Position numbers and translations under genes: made by a program
Part shown: positions 12,037 through 22,549 of the stretch, piece after piece
How the letters are laid out: the number at the start of each line of letters is the position of its first letter
Numbering within the stretch: position 1 is the stretch's first letter
The notes under the pieces: model-generated
Told to the model about the DNA's origin: nothing
The model's input: the letters and a program-made list of their open reading frames with translations, nothing else
Databases searched by the model: none
NCBI GenBank assembly: GCA_028671895.1
Contig: JAPMAC010000207.1
Coordinates: 1,798,001-1,862,000, forward strand
DNA: 64,000 nt
DNA from: Oenanthe sinensis
Lineage: Eukaryota; Streptophyta; Magnoliopsida; Apiales; Apiaceae
Direction of reading: 5' to 3'

Positions 12037-13536
12037 TTGACTCAAGATGGTGATGTGATGCTTGTGGATGAAGATGAGCCTCTCACCTACCTAGATACTA
12101 TAAACATTCCAGATTCTAAGAGATGGCTGGATGCCATTAAATCTGAGATGGAATCCATGTATACTAATCAAGTATGGACTTTGGTTGATCCACCTGAAGG
12201 GGTAAAACCTATAGGGTGCAAGTGGGTTTTCAAGAAGAAGACCGACATGGATGCTAATGTACAGACCTATAAGGCACGATTGGTGGCAAAAGGTTTCAAG
12301 AAAATTCATGGTATTGACTATGATGAGACCTTTTCACCAGTTGTTATGGTCATGTCCATCAGGATTTTGCTTGCTATAGCTGCTTACAATGACTATGAAA
12401 TCTGGCAAATGGATGTCAAAACCGCTTTCCTAAATGAGAGCCTTGAAGAAGATATGGATGTGTACATGACACACCCTAAGGGTTTTGTTGATCTAAAGGA
12501 TGCTGGAAATGTATGTAAGTTGCGTCGATCCATTTATGGATTAAAGCAGGCCTCGAGGAGATGGAACATTTGTTTTCATGAAACAGTAAAAAAAAGTTTG
12601 ACTTTATTCAGAATGAAGATGAAACTTGTGTTTACAAGAAGTTTAGTGGGAGCCATATGGCATTCCTAGTATTATATGTTGATGATATATTACTAATAGG
12701 GAATGACATTCCTTCTCTACAGACTGTGAAGACTTGGTTGAGAAATAATTTCTCAATGAAAGACTTAGGCGATGTGACATATATATTAGGGATCGAGATC
12801 TATAGAGATAGATCAAGGTGATTGATCGGCCTAATTTAGAGTACATACATTGACAAAGTTTTGCATCAATTTCAAATGCAAAGAGACTAAAATGGATATG
12901 TCCCAATGTCTCATGGGATAGTGATCTCAAAATAAAATTTGTCCTAAATCATTGGATGATAGGGACTGCATGAGTAAAATTCCATATGCGTCAGCAATTG
13001 GTTTTATAATGTATGCAATGATATGTACTTGTCATGATGTCTCGTATGCTTTAACCATGATGAGTAGATACCGATCTAATCCAGGTGAAGGTCACTGGAC
13101 GACAGTCAAGAATATTCTTAAGTACTTAAAGAGGACTAAAGATTCATTCTTGTTATATGGAGGAGATGTGAAGCTAGTTGTAAGAGGTTTCAGTGATACT
13201 GGTTTCTAGACAGATAACGATAATTTAATGTTTCTGTCTGGCTTTGTGTTTTATTGAGATGTTGTATGCTGGAATGGTTCACAGCAAAGACAATTGTTGA
13301 TTTTACAATAGAACCTGAGTATATTGATGCTTGTGAAGCAGCCAAGGAGGCTGTTTGGGCATGTACTTAGGAGATATCACCTAATTAATGAGATTAATGA
13401 TCAAGGAGATATACATATATGTAAAGTGTATACTAATAATAATATTGCAGACACACTGACTAAGGCTTTGTTGCAGCAGAAGCACGAAAGTCACACTAGT
13501 TCCATGAGTATTGGATACTTGGGTAATTGGCTCTAG
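12037..13536 (+). pseudogene. A2 reverse transcriptase-RNase H remnant
   Basis: An open run of 210 codons (12037-12669) covers the N-terminal half of the Copia reverse transcriptase, including WMDVKTAFLN-like and GLKQASR blocks. A frameshift before 12670 separates it from the YVDDILLIGND catalytic block at about 12674-12706. RNase H-type sequence follows at 12952-13209 and 13324-13536, ending ADTLTKAL...GYLGNWL, the usual C-terminus of the polyprotein. It is collinear with A1 1-2970 minus the solo LTR. Confidence 0.9.
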
Positions 13537-13540
13537 TGCA

Positions 13541-13550
13541 AGTGGGAGAT
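13541..13550 (+). other. Polypurine tract of A2
   Basis: AAGTGGGAGAT abuts the 3' LTR, the normal place for plus-strand priming in LTR elements. A1 has the same tract with one change before 2971. Confidence 0.75.
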
Positions 13551-15094
13551 TGTTAGTAATTGTGCTCTAGAGACAATACTTTTTATATTTTAAGAAAAAT
13601 ATTTATTATTAAGGATTATGTTTTATTGATTATTATTTATTTATTATGTTTTATTTACTGCGTAATAAATTGAAAGCATAATAAATGTCCTTGGAATTTT
13701 GATACGTATTATATATCTTTATGTATGTGACTTAAAAATGAGATTATATGAATAGTATCTTATTCCTAAAATTCCCTAGTCGAGTATTATTATTTAAGGA
13801 CAATAATAATGCACAAAGACTAGTATGTTTCTTGACAGATGACCACATCACATTGGTCATAGGTATGGGGATACTAAAGTCAAGAACATAAGTGCATGTA
13901 TCAATGCATGGCACTGGAATGACCCGCCGTGAGATTCTACATGTTAAGTAAGTGTCATAAGTAATTCTCACTGTGATAATGGTGTAATGATCCTTAGACC
14001 TGAAATCATTATATTTCTATACGAGAATTAATATACTTTGATTACATTAAAAGTTACCTTTGACCGGGTGATGATAAAAGTGGACATTGGGTATATTATG
14101 AATCGTATGAGAAATATGAATGATCTAGATGGGATTTAATCATCCTAATTTTAGGAGTGATATTATTGGCCTCTTGTTTGAGTAAGACTATGAAATGCAC
14201 GGCCGTGCTCAAATGTTGATTTGATTTTAATAGTCTACTCATCGATCAAGAAAATAAAGATTAAATTATGAAGAGGATGACACGAGACATGCCTTGAGTT
14301 TAATCTATAATATCAAGATTAAAGGGATTATATTACATGGAACATTATTCACGAAAGGCTTAATCGAATCACCGATTTATTATTATTACTTGGGTAGCAA
14401 TGATGTATTACTAGATGCCGCTCATTGTTTACAATTTTAATTAGATATTAAAATTGTTGCCAACGTAATAATAACCTACAGGGTCACACACAAAGAACGC
14501 TTGAAGGAGAAATAATTTAAATTATGAATTTAAATTAAATAAGTAATTTATTTTATTTATGATATTAATTAAGTATGACTTAATTAATTATATAAATAGA
14601 ATAAATGAATTACTTAAACTAATTCCAAAATTAATAATTAATTAATTAAGTGAGAATTAATTAAATAATTTAGAATTTTGGATTAGTAGTAATTATAATT
14701 GGATTATAATTAGAAAACTTATTCCTCTCTCTATATAATCTCTTTATGGGCTGATTTAATAAAATAGAGATTTTACAAAAAACCCTAGCCGCTCTAAGAA
14801 AAGAGGAAGATAGAGAGAGAAGAAGTTTTCGGGTGCTAGTACACATCAATCCTTCATGAAAAGTGTTCGTGTGGATACCGTAGAGCGTAGATCGCGAGAG
14901 CGGGATATGTGGTGATTAAACAAGTTTTGGACCTCCATTAATCTTCCATTAATGAACTGTTAAAGCTTCTAAAGGTATTTATTCTTTATCTCCGAATTAA
15001 ATCTTTTGTTTTCGCATGGATCCTACGGAGGGTTTCGCTATTTTGATTTATTTTTCGCGTTTATTCCGCTGCGTTTGTGTCACGAAACCCTACT
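13551..15094 (+). repeat. 3' LTR of A2
   Basis: It is the same as the 5' LTR over 1543 positions apart from six substitutions. Its last base is T where the 5' copy has A, so it ends CT instead of the canonical CA. Confidence 0.94.
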
Positions 15095-15755
15095 TTCTTA
15101 AGATTGTAGTCCTTGAAGTCATGAGATTGTCGAATAAAAACAATCATAGATTTCCATTCTTTTTGAAGAGATCTAAGAAATTTCATATTTGTTTCTTCAG
15201 TTGCATAAACCCTACCATATAGCTTTAATCCATTTAATAACATCTGAAATTTGCTATAGATGTCATTGATGGTTTCACCACTCTTGAAATGAAAAGATTC
15301 TTATTTTTTAATCAAGAGTTGCATCTTGTTCTTCCTAACCTGTTCAGTTCCTTCACAAAGAGTCTGAAGAGTATCTCATACCTCTTTTGATGAAGTGCAA
15401 TTTATAACATTGTCAAACATATCTTTATCTAGACCATTGAACAAAATATTTATGGCCTTTTTGTCCTTAAGCACTTCTTTTCCATCCTCTTCTGTGAACT
15501 CAGTAATGAGTTTTTAAACATGTTTGTCAAATGCAGGAGTTCTATCAGAATTTACACCTGTGACCAGCTTCATGGGAATATGAGGACTTTTTCTATGCAG
15601 TTAAGATAGGAAGGGTCAAGAGAAAGTAAATGCAATTGCATTTTAACTTTCCATGCAAAATACTCATCTTTTTCCAATACTGGAATCTTTACACCTAAAT
15701 CCTTTTAGCCCATACTTGATGTACTTGGATTTTAACTTTCTGTGTGTTGAAATCT
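15095..15755 (-). pseudogene. SIRE-like Copia gag N-terminal region
   Basis: On the minus strand, starting just after the primer site, this encodes the N-terminal gag region. Recognisable parts are an EYFAWKVKMQLHLLSL-type block near 15640, FNGLDKDMFDNV near 15430, and LKLYGRVYATEETNMKFLRS followed by KEWKSMIVFIRQSHDFKDYN at 15100-15243. Stops interrupt it. Its frame joins the piece ending at 6350 when A2 is removed, which shows that both belong to one older element. Confidence 0.85.
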
Positions 15756-15756
15756 T

Positions 15757-15769
15757 GCTTTGATACCAA
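15757..15769 (-). other. Primer-binding site of the SIRE-like element
   Basis: On the minus strand TTGGTATCAAAGC lies one base inside the LTR. It matches the initiator methionine tRNA site used by Copia elements with one change (A for G). Confidence 0.85.
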
Positions 15770-15770
15770 T

Positions 15771-16988
15771 TGTTATTTTCCTTTAGTACAAGAAGTTTGT
15801 AGAAGGGGGGTTGAATACAAACTTAAAAATTATATCAAATTCTTGCGGATATAAGTTTGTTCAATAATAATGTTTGAGTGTTTGAAAGATTAATCAAAAA
15901 GAAAGAACTGGAAGAATTTAAAAGAAACTTGAAAACAAATCTTTTAAAATTACTAGTGGATTGGTTTTTCCACTAGTGAATATTTTTGCTTTCAATAAAT
16001 CTTGGTCTTAGAACTAAACTGCTTACAATATATGAAAAACAGAACTAAGTAAAGCACTACAAATAATTCTCTATCTCTAATGTGTTGTTCTTGTTCTTCT
16101 TTTTCTTATCTTGCTACAATGAACTGCTAAACTATATATAGCTTATCATTTCTAGTTCTATTTTATATCGACTAATAAAAATGCATAAAATACATTTTAC
16201 AATGTTTACATTAAAATAGAATGCAGCTACTTTCATAGTTTTCATAGGCCTTTGCCTTATTCTGGACAAATCTTTGTCTTGATCTTCTCCTTGAAAACTG
16301 TGTTCCCTTGAAAGTCTTCAAAGTTCTGACAGAACTGTTTTACATTGATTTAGACTTCTACAAAGATCCATTTCATTTGTCTTTAACTATTTTGGGAAAC
16401 TTTGATCAACTGATAAATGCTGTGAAACTTATCAGTTGAGTCTTCTTTGTTTATCCATCGATGGATAGGTTATCCATTTATCAATTGATGTATCAATGGA
16501 TATTTTAGCATCCATCGATTCCCTTATCCATTGATTGTCTTTTATCCTTTGATTGCCTTGAAGCTTTTATCCGTTGACGGAGATCCATTGATTTGACTTT
16601 TGTTGACCTTTTATCAATTAATTAATCATCCATATACATTGACTCCTTTATCCGTTGATCACTTCATTTGAGAGAATTCTGACTTAGAATATTTACAGTT
16701 TGCCAGTCATTCTTCACATCCGTTGATGAGTTATCAATCGAAGCCAATAAATATCAGTTGATTAAATGATCATATCCATCGACATATTACAATCAATTAA
16801 TAACAAAAGAAATTCTAAATCACTGTTACAATCCATTTTATCAGTTTATTAACAACAACTTCAACTGATAAATAGTTCTCTAATCAATGGATATTTATAA
16901 ATCACATATCCATTGATCAGTTACAAAATTAATATCAAAATTACAATTCTAGGTAATTTGTTATCATCATACAACATTATTTCTAACA
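15771..16988 (-). mobile_element. 5' LTR of the minus-strand SIRE-like element
   Basis: The 1218-bp LTR reads on the minus strand from TGTTAGAAATAATGTTGTAT to GGAAAATAACA. It is closely related to the solo LTR at 60710-61926 (1217 bp, plus strand) and more distantly to the LTR at 25279. It is full of short imperfect palindromes of the type ATCAATTGAT, ATCGATGGAT and ATCAACTGAT, densest at 16430-16920. The 3' LTR is outside the window. Confidence 0.9.
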
Positions 16989-17784
16989 CATAATAAAAAA
17001 TGAAAAAATAGTACAGAACCATAATTTTATTTGCAAAACTATAATAAAAAGTTTATCTGAACATTTTTATTGCATTTTTTATTATGATTCTGTAAAATTT
17101 AATGAAAATTTTCACGGTTCTCACGCTAAAAAGTTTTCACCAAATTGTTACCCTATATATATGTATCATAATTAATTTTAAATTGAGTTAAATATAGTTA
17201 TAAGAAATGTAATTTCATCTTTTACGCAATTATAATTTTAAAGAAAATTTTGAATATTGAGTTGGAATTTGGGGAAGGGGCAGAGATAGCAGTCCCGAAC
17301 TATATATGCCCTCCCAATTACTATTTCTAACAAAGTTTTTGTTGTATTTATTAAATTATTAACGTATGATACATATGTAAATGTAATTTTATTTTATTTT
17401 ATTATATACAATAATTATTTATAATATTTAATTTATCTATATTATATAAAACAATAAATATTTAACAAAGTTTGTGTAAGATGGGTATAATGTTAGTTTA
17501 TTAAAATTATTAATCGACTTAATCTTTGATTTTGAAAAGTTCAATTTATTCCACCCAAACAAGAATTGAATCGGGTCGGGTTAAACAAATTTGGCAACCC
17601 ATTTGGCCGGGTACAAGGGAAAGGGAAAGTGAAACCATCCATCCACACATGACCCCACCTTTGGTTGTATTAAACCCAACCCATAGCCTCACACATTAAG
17701 CTTCCAAATCATCAAAACCCTTGAGTTGGGTTGGTGTTAAATACAGTAAAACATAAATAATTAGTGTCAATTCTTGATCGTAAG
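16989..17784. other. Spacer between the SIRE LTR and the MSI1 start codon
   Basis: This is an AT-rich 796-bp region that must contain the MSI1 promoter and 5' leader. No unambiguous TATA box, TSS motif or E2F site is seen. A retroelement LTR thus ends less than 0.8 kb from the coding start, but it would be transcribed away from the gene. Confidence 0.6.
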
Positions 17785-20700
17785 ATGGGTAAAGATGAGG
17801 AAGAGAGTAGAGGAGTGTCAGATGAAAGACATATAAACGAGGAATACAAAACATGGAAAAAGAACACTCCATTGTTGTATGATTTGGTCATCACCCATGC
17901 TCTTGAATGGCCTTCTCTTACTGTTCAGTGGCTCCCACCTTGTCAACTCCCTCACAAACTCATTCTTGGGACCCACACTTCTGAGAATGAACCCAATTAT
18001 CTCATGCTTGCTCAGGTCAATCTCCCTGGTCAAGATCCTGATTATAATGTTGATAACAACAATGTTGCTCCCCCTCATCAGCCTAATCCTCAGGTACCAT
18101 CTTTTTTTCGTAAAGATACAATCTTTTTTGTGTGTCTGAGGTGAATATATAGTTACATTTTTATTTTTTATTGCGGGTTTGTAAATTGTCGAATGAATGA
18201 TGTTTTCGTAAAGATATTATCTTTTTCGTGTTGCCAATTGTTGTACATAGTCTTTGTTTATTCCGATTCCATTAAGGGGAGGATATGAGTAGAAGAAGAT
18301 ATGAAGTAAGGATGTGAAATTATTTTAGAAATTCGACCGGAACTATTGTTGAATTTTTCATACTAGTTTCGGAAATAAGCAACAATGCTAGTAGAAATAT
18401 AACTAACCCAGTATATTAAAGATACCATGATCAGTTGAATAACTAAACAATAACAGGTATATGAATTTTGGTTCACCTCTGTAATGTCCCATATGAATTT
18501 AGAAGTTAACTAGACTCCGTTCTTAATCTTACTTTAGTATGAGTTGCACATGTATCGTTGTAATTTTTAGTTGCACTTTTTTTGAGGTTGTCTGATAATA
18601 AGTGTCATTATCAGGTGCAAATTATTCAACAAATTAACCATGATGGAGAGGTTAATCGGGCTCGTTATATGCCCCAGAATCCGTTTATCATTGCCACAAA
18701 GACAGTAAGTGCAGAAGTCTACGTGTTTGATTATAGCAAACACCCATCTAAGCCTCCTCTAGATGGAGCATGTAGTCCAGATCTGAGGTTAAGGGGCCAC
18801 AGCACTGAAGGATATGGCTTGTCGTGGAGTCCGTTCAAGCAGGGCCACTTATTGAGTGGTTCAGATGATGCTCAGATCTGCTTGTGGGACATTAATGCTC
18901 TTCCCAAAAATAAGGCTCTGGATGCTATGCAAACATTCAAGGTATTGCACTCAAATTTCTTACATATATTTTTGTATGTGATAAATGCTCACAAGTTCAG
19001 CCAATTTTGGTTAAATAATAAGTAATCCCCAAGTTAGACATTTTGACCAATTAGAGTTATTGTGAACATAGTTATTAAAGACCTGACAAAAAAGGTCAAG
19101 GCAAAAACTTGATTAGTTAATCTCCAAATGACGATTATTGTGATTTTTTTGATTCATACCATTTTCTTTCACCATTCTTTTCTCTTTTGCAATTCAATAA
19201 TTCTCATACAATGGTTTGTAGGTCTGCATACATCTTACCCTCCACTGGGTATGCCGTATGGCTTCGTTTGGTTCTTACAGTAGTTTACATTCTCTGAATA
19301 TAGGTTCATGAAGGTGTTGTGGAAGATGTTGCTTGGCATCAAAAGCATGAAAACCTATTTGGTTCAGTTGGGGACGATCATTATTTGCACATATGGGATC
19401 TCCGAGCTCCAGTAGTAACCAAGCCTAGTCAATCTGTAGTTGCTCATCAAAGTGAGGTGGGTAAATGACATTTATTATTTCGGCACCCTAGTTTTTCCAT
19501 AACTAGGTATCCCTTTGTGCGCGTGCCGCGCGCGTGTGTGTGTTAGTGAGTTGTTAATGTGAATAGCGATAAGGAAGTGAATAATTTATTTTTGAGAAAT
19601 GATTAGTAGTCACTCATTAGTTCTTTATATCTCTAACCCCAACTATTACTGGAATAAAACTCAGTATTGAGAGTTTGGGTTCTGCTTATTTTTTTCCTGG
19701 TCTGCATATTTTTTCCTAGTCTGCCTTTTTCCACCTTCTATATAAAAGGCCAAGTTATCCACAAACTTTAGATATCCATGGACTTCAGTCCTTCCTAAGC
19801 TGACACTATATTATTCTTGCCAGATTTAGAAATATATATGTTTACGAAAGTGCGTTGTGTATGCAGGCAAATATGCATATTAAACTTAGCTACTATATTG
19901 TTTGTTTTACCTGGATTCTCTACAACTGTAATCTGGTGTTGCTGCTTGGAGATGATCATAATTTATTTTTTTCAAAATGGTTTTGTAGGTCAACTGTTTA
20001 GCGTTCAATCCTTTCAACGAATGGGTGCTAGTCACAGGGTCCACGGATAGTACTGTTAAGTTGTTTGATCTTCGCAAAGTATCCAGTGCTGTCCATACCC
20101 TTGACAGTCACAAGTAAGACAACTTCCGTTCACGTTTTACGACTCCCTTTCTTTGGATTTCATGAAAAGTGTTACGCATTTCCTGAAAATTCATTGTGCT
20201 CTTGATTTATTTACTACTTGAATATATGTGAAGGGAATATGTTTGCTTAATTCTTACTTTTGAGCTCAATATCTTTTCTTTATAAAACAGAGAGGAGATT
20301 TTCCAGGTTGGGTGGAGTCCACAACATGAAACAATGTTAGGTTCATGTTGTCTTGGAAGGAGACTAATGGTGTGGGATCTTAGCAGGTATCTTGTGCGGT
20401 TGATTATAGATATTGTGTATTTATATGTTTACTGACAAAGTAATGCTATACCTTTTGTTCTTGCTCGAGAACTGAGAAGTGAGAATCTTTATGTTATATT
20501 TTTACAATGCTTATGCACTAGGTTCATGATAATTAAAATTATCACCACCTGTTGAGAATCAAATATGTTTAGTCTCTTAATTTGTAGTGTCTGTCTTTCA
20601 TATTTCTTTCAAATGTAATCTAGCTACGCCATTCGCATTATTGGCAGTGTCGCTTGTTCTTTGATTTTCTTCTTCATTATGCTATTATTATTACTAACAA

Positions 20701-21372
20701 CTATCTTTTTCCTGAATTTAGGCTGTTGGAGATGATTTTTTGTAAAACAAATTTTCTGTTTCTGTTCATTCTTTTCTTTACTTCTCCTACCTCACTATGT
20801 GCATGCTATCATTCTATGTTTCCATACTTTCATAGTTGTGCTTTTTCCCTATTTCCCTTGTGGGGATAAACTGACATATAATACAGCAATACCTAATCAG
20901 AGTGAACTCTAAACATATAATTACAAGGAAAGCATTAGAATGCTTTTAATTTAGGTTGCTGGAAGATTCGTTGCTTTTTAGAATCCCTACTAAGACTTAT
21001 AACCCGACGATGGTCTCCAAAAAAGCATTTGCCTTTTGAGTTCATAATAAGAGCCTGGTTGATGCATGGGATTGATTTCTGGCTTTATGATATGCGAGGA
21101 TATATTATGTGATGTTTGTTTGATACACTTTTCACAGGATTGGCCAGGAGCAAACACCCCAGGAGGCTGACGATGGGCCACCAGAGTTGCTTTTTGTACA
21201 TGGTGGCCACACAAGTAAAATTTCAGATTTCTCTTGGAACCAATGTGAAGATTGGGTTATAGCTAGTGTAGCTGAAGACAACATACTTCAAGTCTGGCAG
21301 ATGGCAGACCATATTTACCTTGGGGACGATACTGCACCCGGAGACGATGCAACTAAAGGTTATGATGCATAA
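17785..21372 (+). CDS. MSI1: MSI1-type WD40 histone-binding protein, 6 exons, 414 aa
   Basis: Exons read as 17785-18093, 18615-18941, 19304-19456, 19989-20113, 20291-20386 and 21138-21372, all with GT-AG borders and continuous phase (1245 nt). The N-terminal H4-binding block (INEEYKTWKKNTPLLYDLV, then HALEWPSLTVQWLP) is followed by WD repeats ending LWDI, IWDL, LFDL, VWDL and VWQM. The family (RBBP4/p48) is shared by chromatin assembly factor 1, Polycomb repressive complex 2 and retinoblastoma-linked complexes in the nucleus; plant members are near 424 aa. Exons 2-6 are highly typical. Exon 1 is less so: the stretch before ILGTHTSENEPNY is shortened, and the linker before exon 2 (DYNVDNNNVAPPHQPNPQ) is Asn/Pro-rich. 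It could be a paralogue instead of the main MSI1 copy. No coding lesion is seen. Confidence 0.95.
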
Positions 21373-22549
21373 GTTTATTTGATCCAAAGAGGGCTTAGTA
21401 GGCTGAACTATTAGAAATTCATTTCTTTTAGTTTTTCTGTTCCTCCATGATCTGGAGCAGGGAATTAAAAGATTAATTTGTATTTTCTATATTATTTAGT
21501 AATAAAGATAATTATAATTTATAATGAACTTAGTTATATAAAATAATCAAATTATTAGAAATATTGTAGATTATAATAGTAGTCAAGTAATAGAAGGATT
21601 TGTTTCCTTTATTTACTTATTATATACTATAGTAAATGGTGGTTTGACCAGTTTATCTTAGAATTTTAGGTGTTGATTGAGATTGAGGTTTACTCACATG
21701 TGTAAATTTTCTCCTGGTATGTGTTGTGATCCATATGAGTTCTTATCTTTGGTGATTATGATATTTACCCCCCCCCCCCCCCTTTTTTCTTCTGGATATT
21801 ACTGTCAATTCAAGCAGGCTTATTTTTTTTGTAGTTTCTATTCTCTAGCTTCTTGTTTGCAATTCATGTCCTACTTCACTCTGTCGGTTTATTTTTTATG
21901 CTCAACCGTTTAGATGTTCTGTTATGTTGACATCATGCAGTATTTACATTGATGTTCATGTTAATTAAGCAGCAACTTAAGCCGAACCTGATCAACTGGT
22001 AGAGTTTTAACTAGTCTGTATATTCTACTCAGGAGAGGGTTCACATTCAAGTAACAAAAACTCAAACCCAAATCAAGTAAAACTACTACATGAACCAAAT
22101 CTGTACTAGTTTTAGATGTGCAACTCAATCTAGCATCTAAACCATGCAATTTTTTTGAATTACAGCTCAATTTTTTCTGTGTAATAGCAGGTACTATAAT
22201 AATAGCAAGTGACCACAACCACCAGACTACCAGATACAAGTTTTTGTGTTTTTATGATTTTGAGGAGAGTGGTTGTGTTCATAAACATGACATTGAACAC
22301 GTGTTATAAACTGTAAACGAAAAAACAAGTTCACAGACATTGAACTGTGGTGGAGCCTTCATACTTTCAGCTTGATGCATCTCCAATAAATGTGGAGATG
22401 TAGCCTCATTCACTCTCTATTTCTATACCTCTTTCTCCTCTTCAACAAAATTCTTCAGAAAATGTACGGATAGATAATTAGGCTTTTTTCAAATTCTTAT
22501 TTTTTATTACTCAAGGAAAAATTCTTATTTTTTATTACTCAAGGAATAG
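21373..22549. other. MSI1 3' region and spacer
   Basis: An AATAAA at 21501-21506, about 130 bases after the stop, is a possible polyadenylation signal. A run of 13-14 cytosines sits at about 21769-21782. A 25-bp tandem duplication (ATTCTTATTTTTTATTACTC) lies at 22494-22545, near where the retroelement sequence begins. No gene was recognised. Confidence 0.5.

Larger units (their letters stand above)
6351..15094 (+). mobile_element. Copia element A2, full length with paired LTRs, coding region decayed
   Basis: The element is 8.7 kb. Its LTRs lie exactly 7200 bp apart and differ at six positions over 1543 bp with no indels. It is inserted into the minus-strand SIRE-like gag between codons that rejoin in frame if it is removed. 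Order inside: 5' LTR, weak tRNA-Met primer site, ~2.2-kb leader, gag (from 10098), integrase remnant, reverse transcriptase, RNase H, purine tract, 3' LTR. All domains carry stops. No target duplication is visible: AAAGT precedes the element and TTCTT follows it. Confidence 0.93.

Noticed and set aside
17590..17620. E2F-like site upstream of MSI1 (TTTGGCCGGG)
   Set aside because: It deviates from the TTTSSCGC core. No other copy is near, so it was not called.
21768..21783. Run of cytosines downstream of MSI1
   Set aside because: A homopolymer like this may be a sequencing or assembly artefact and has no assignable function.
22377..22400. Small hairpin CATCTCC / GGAGATG after MSI1
   Set aside because: The stem has only 7 bp in a non-coding spacer and no T-run or conservation evidence. 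A chance match is likely.
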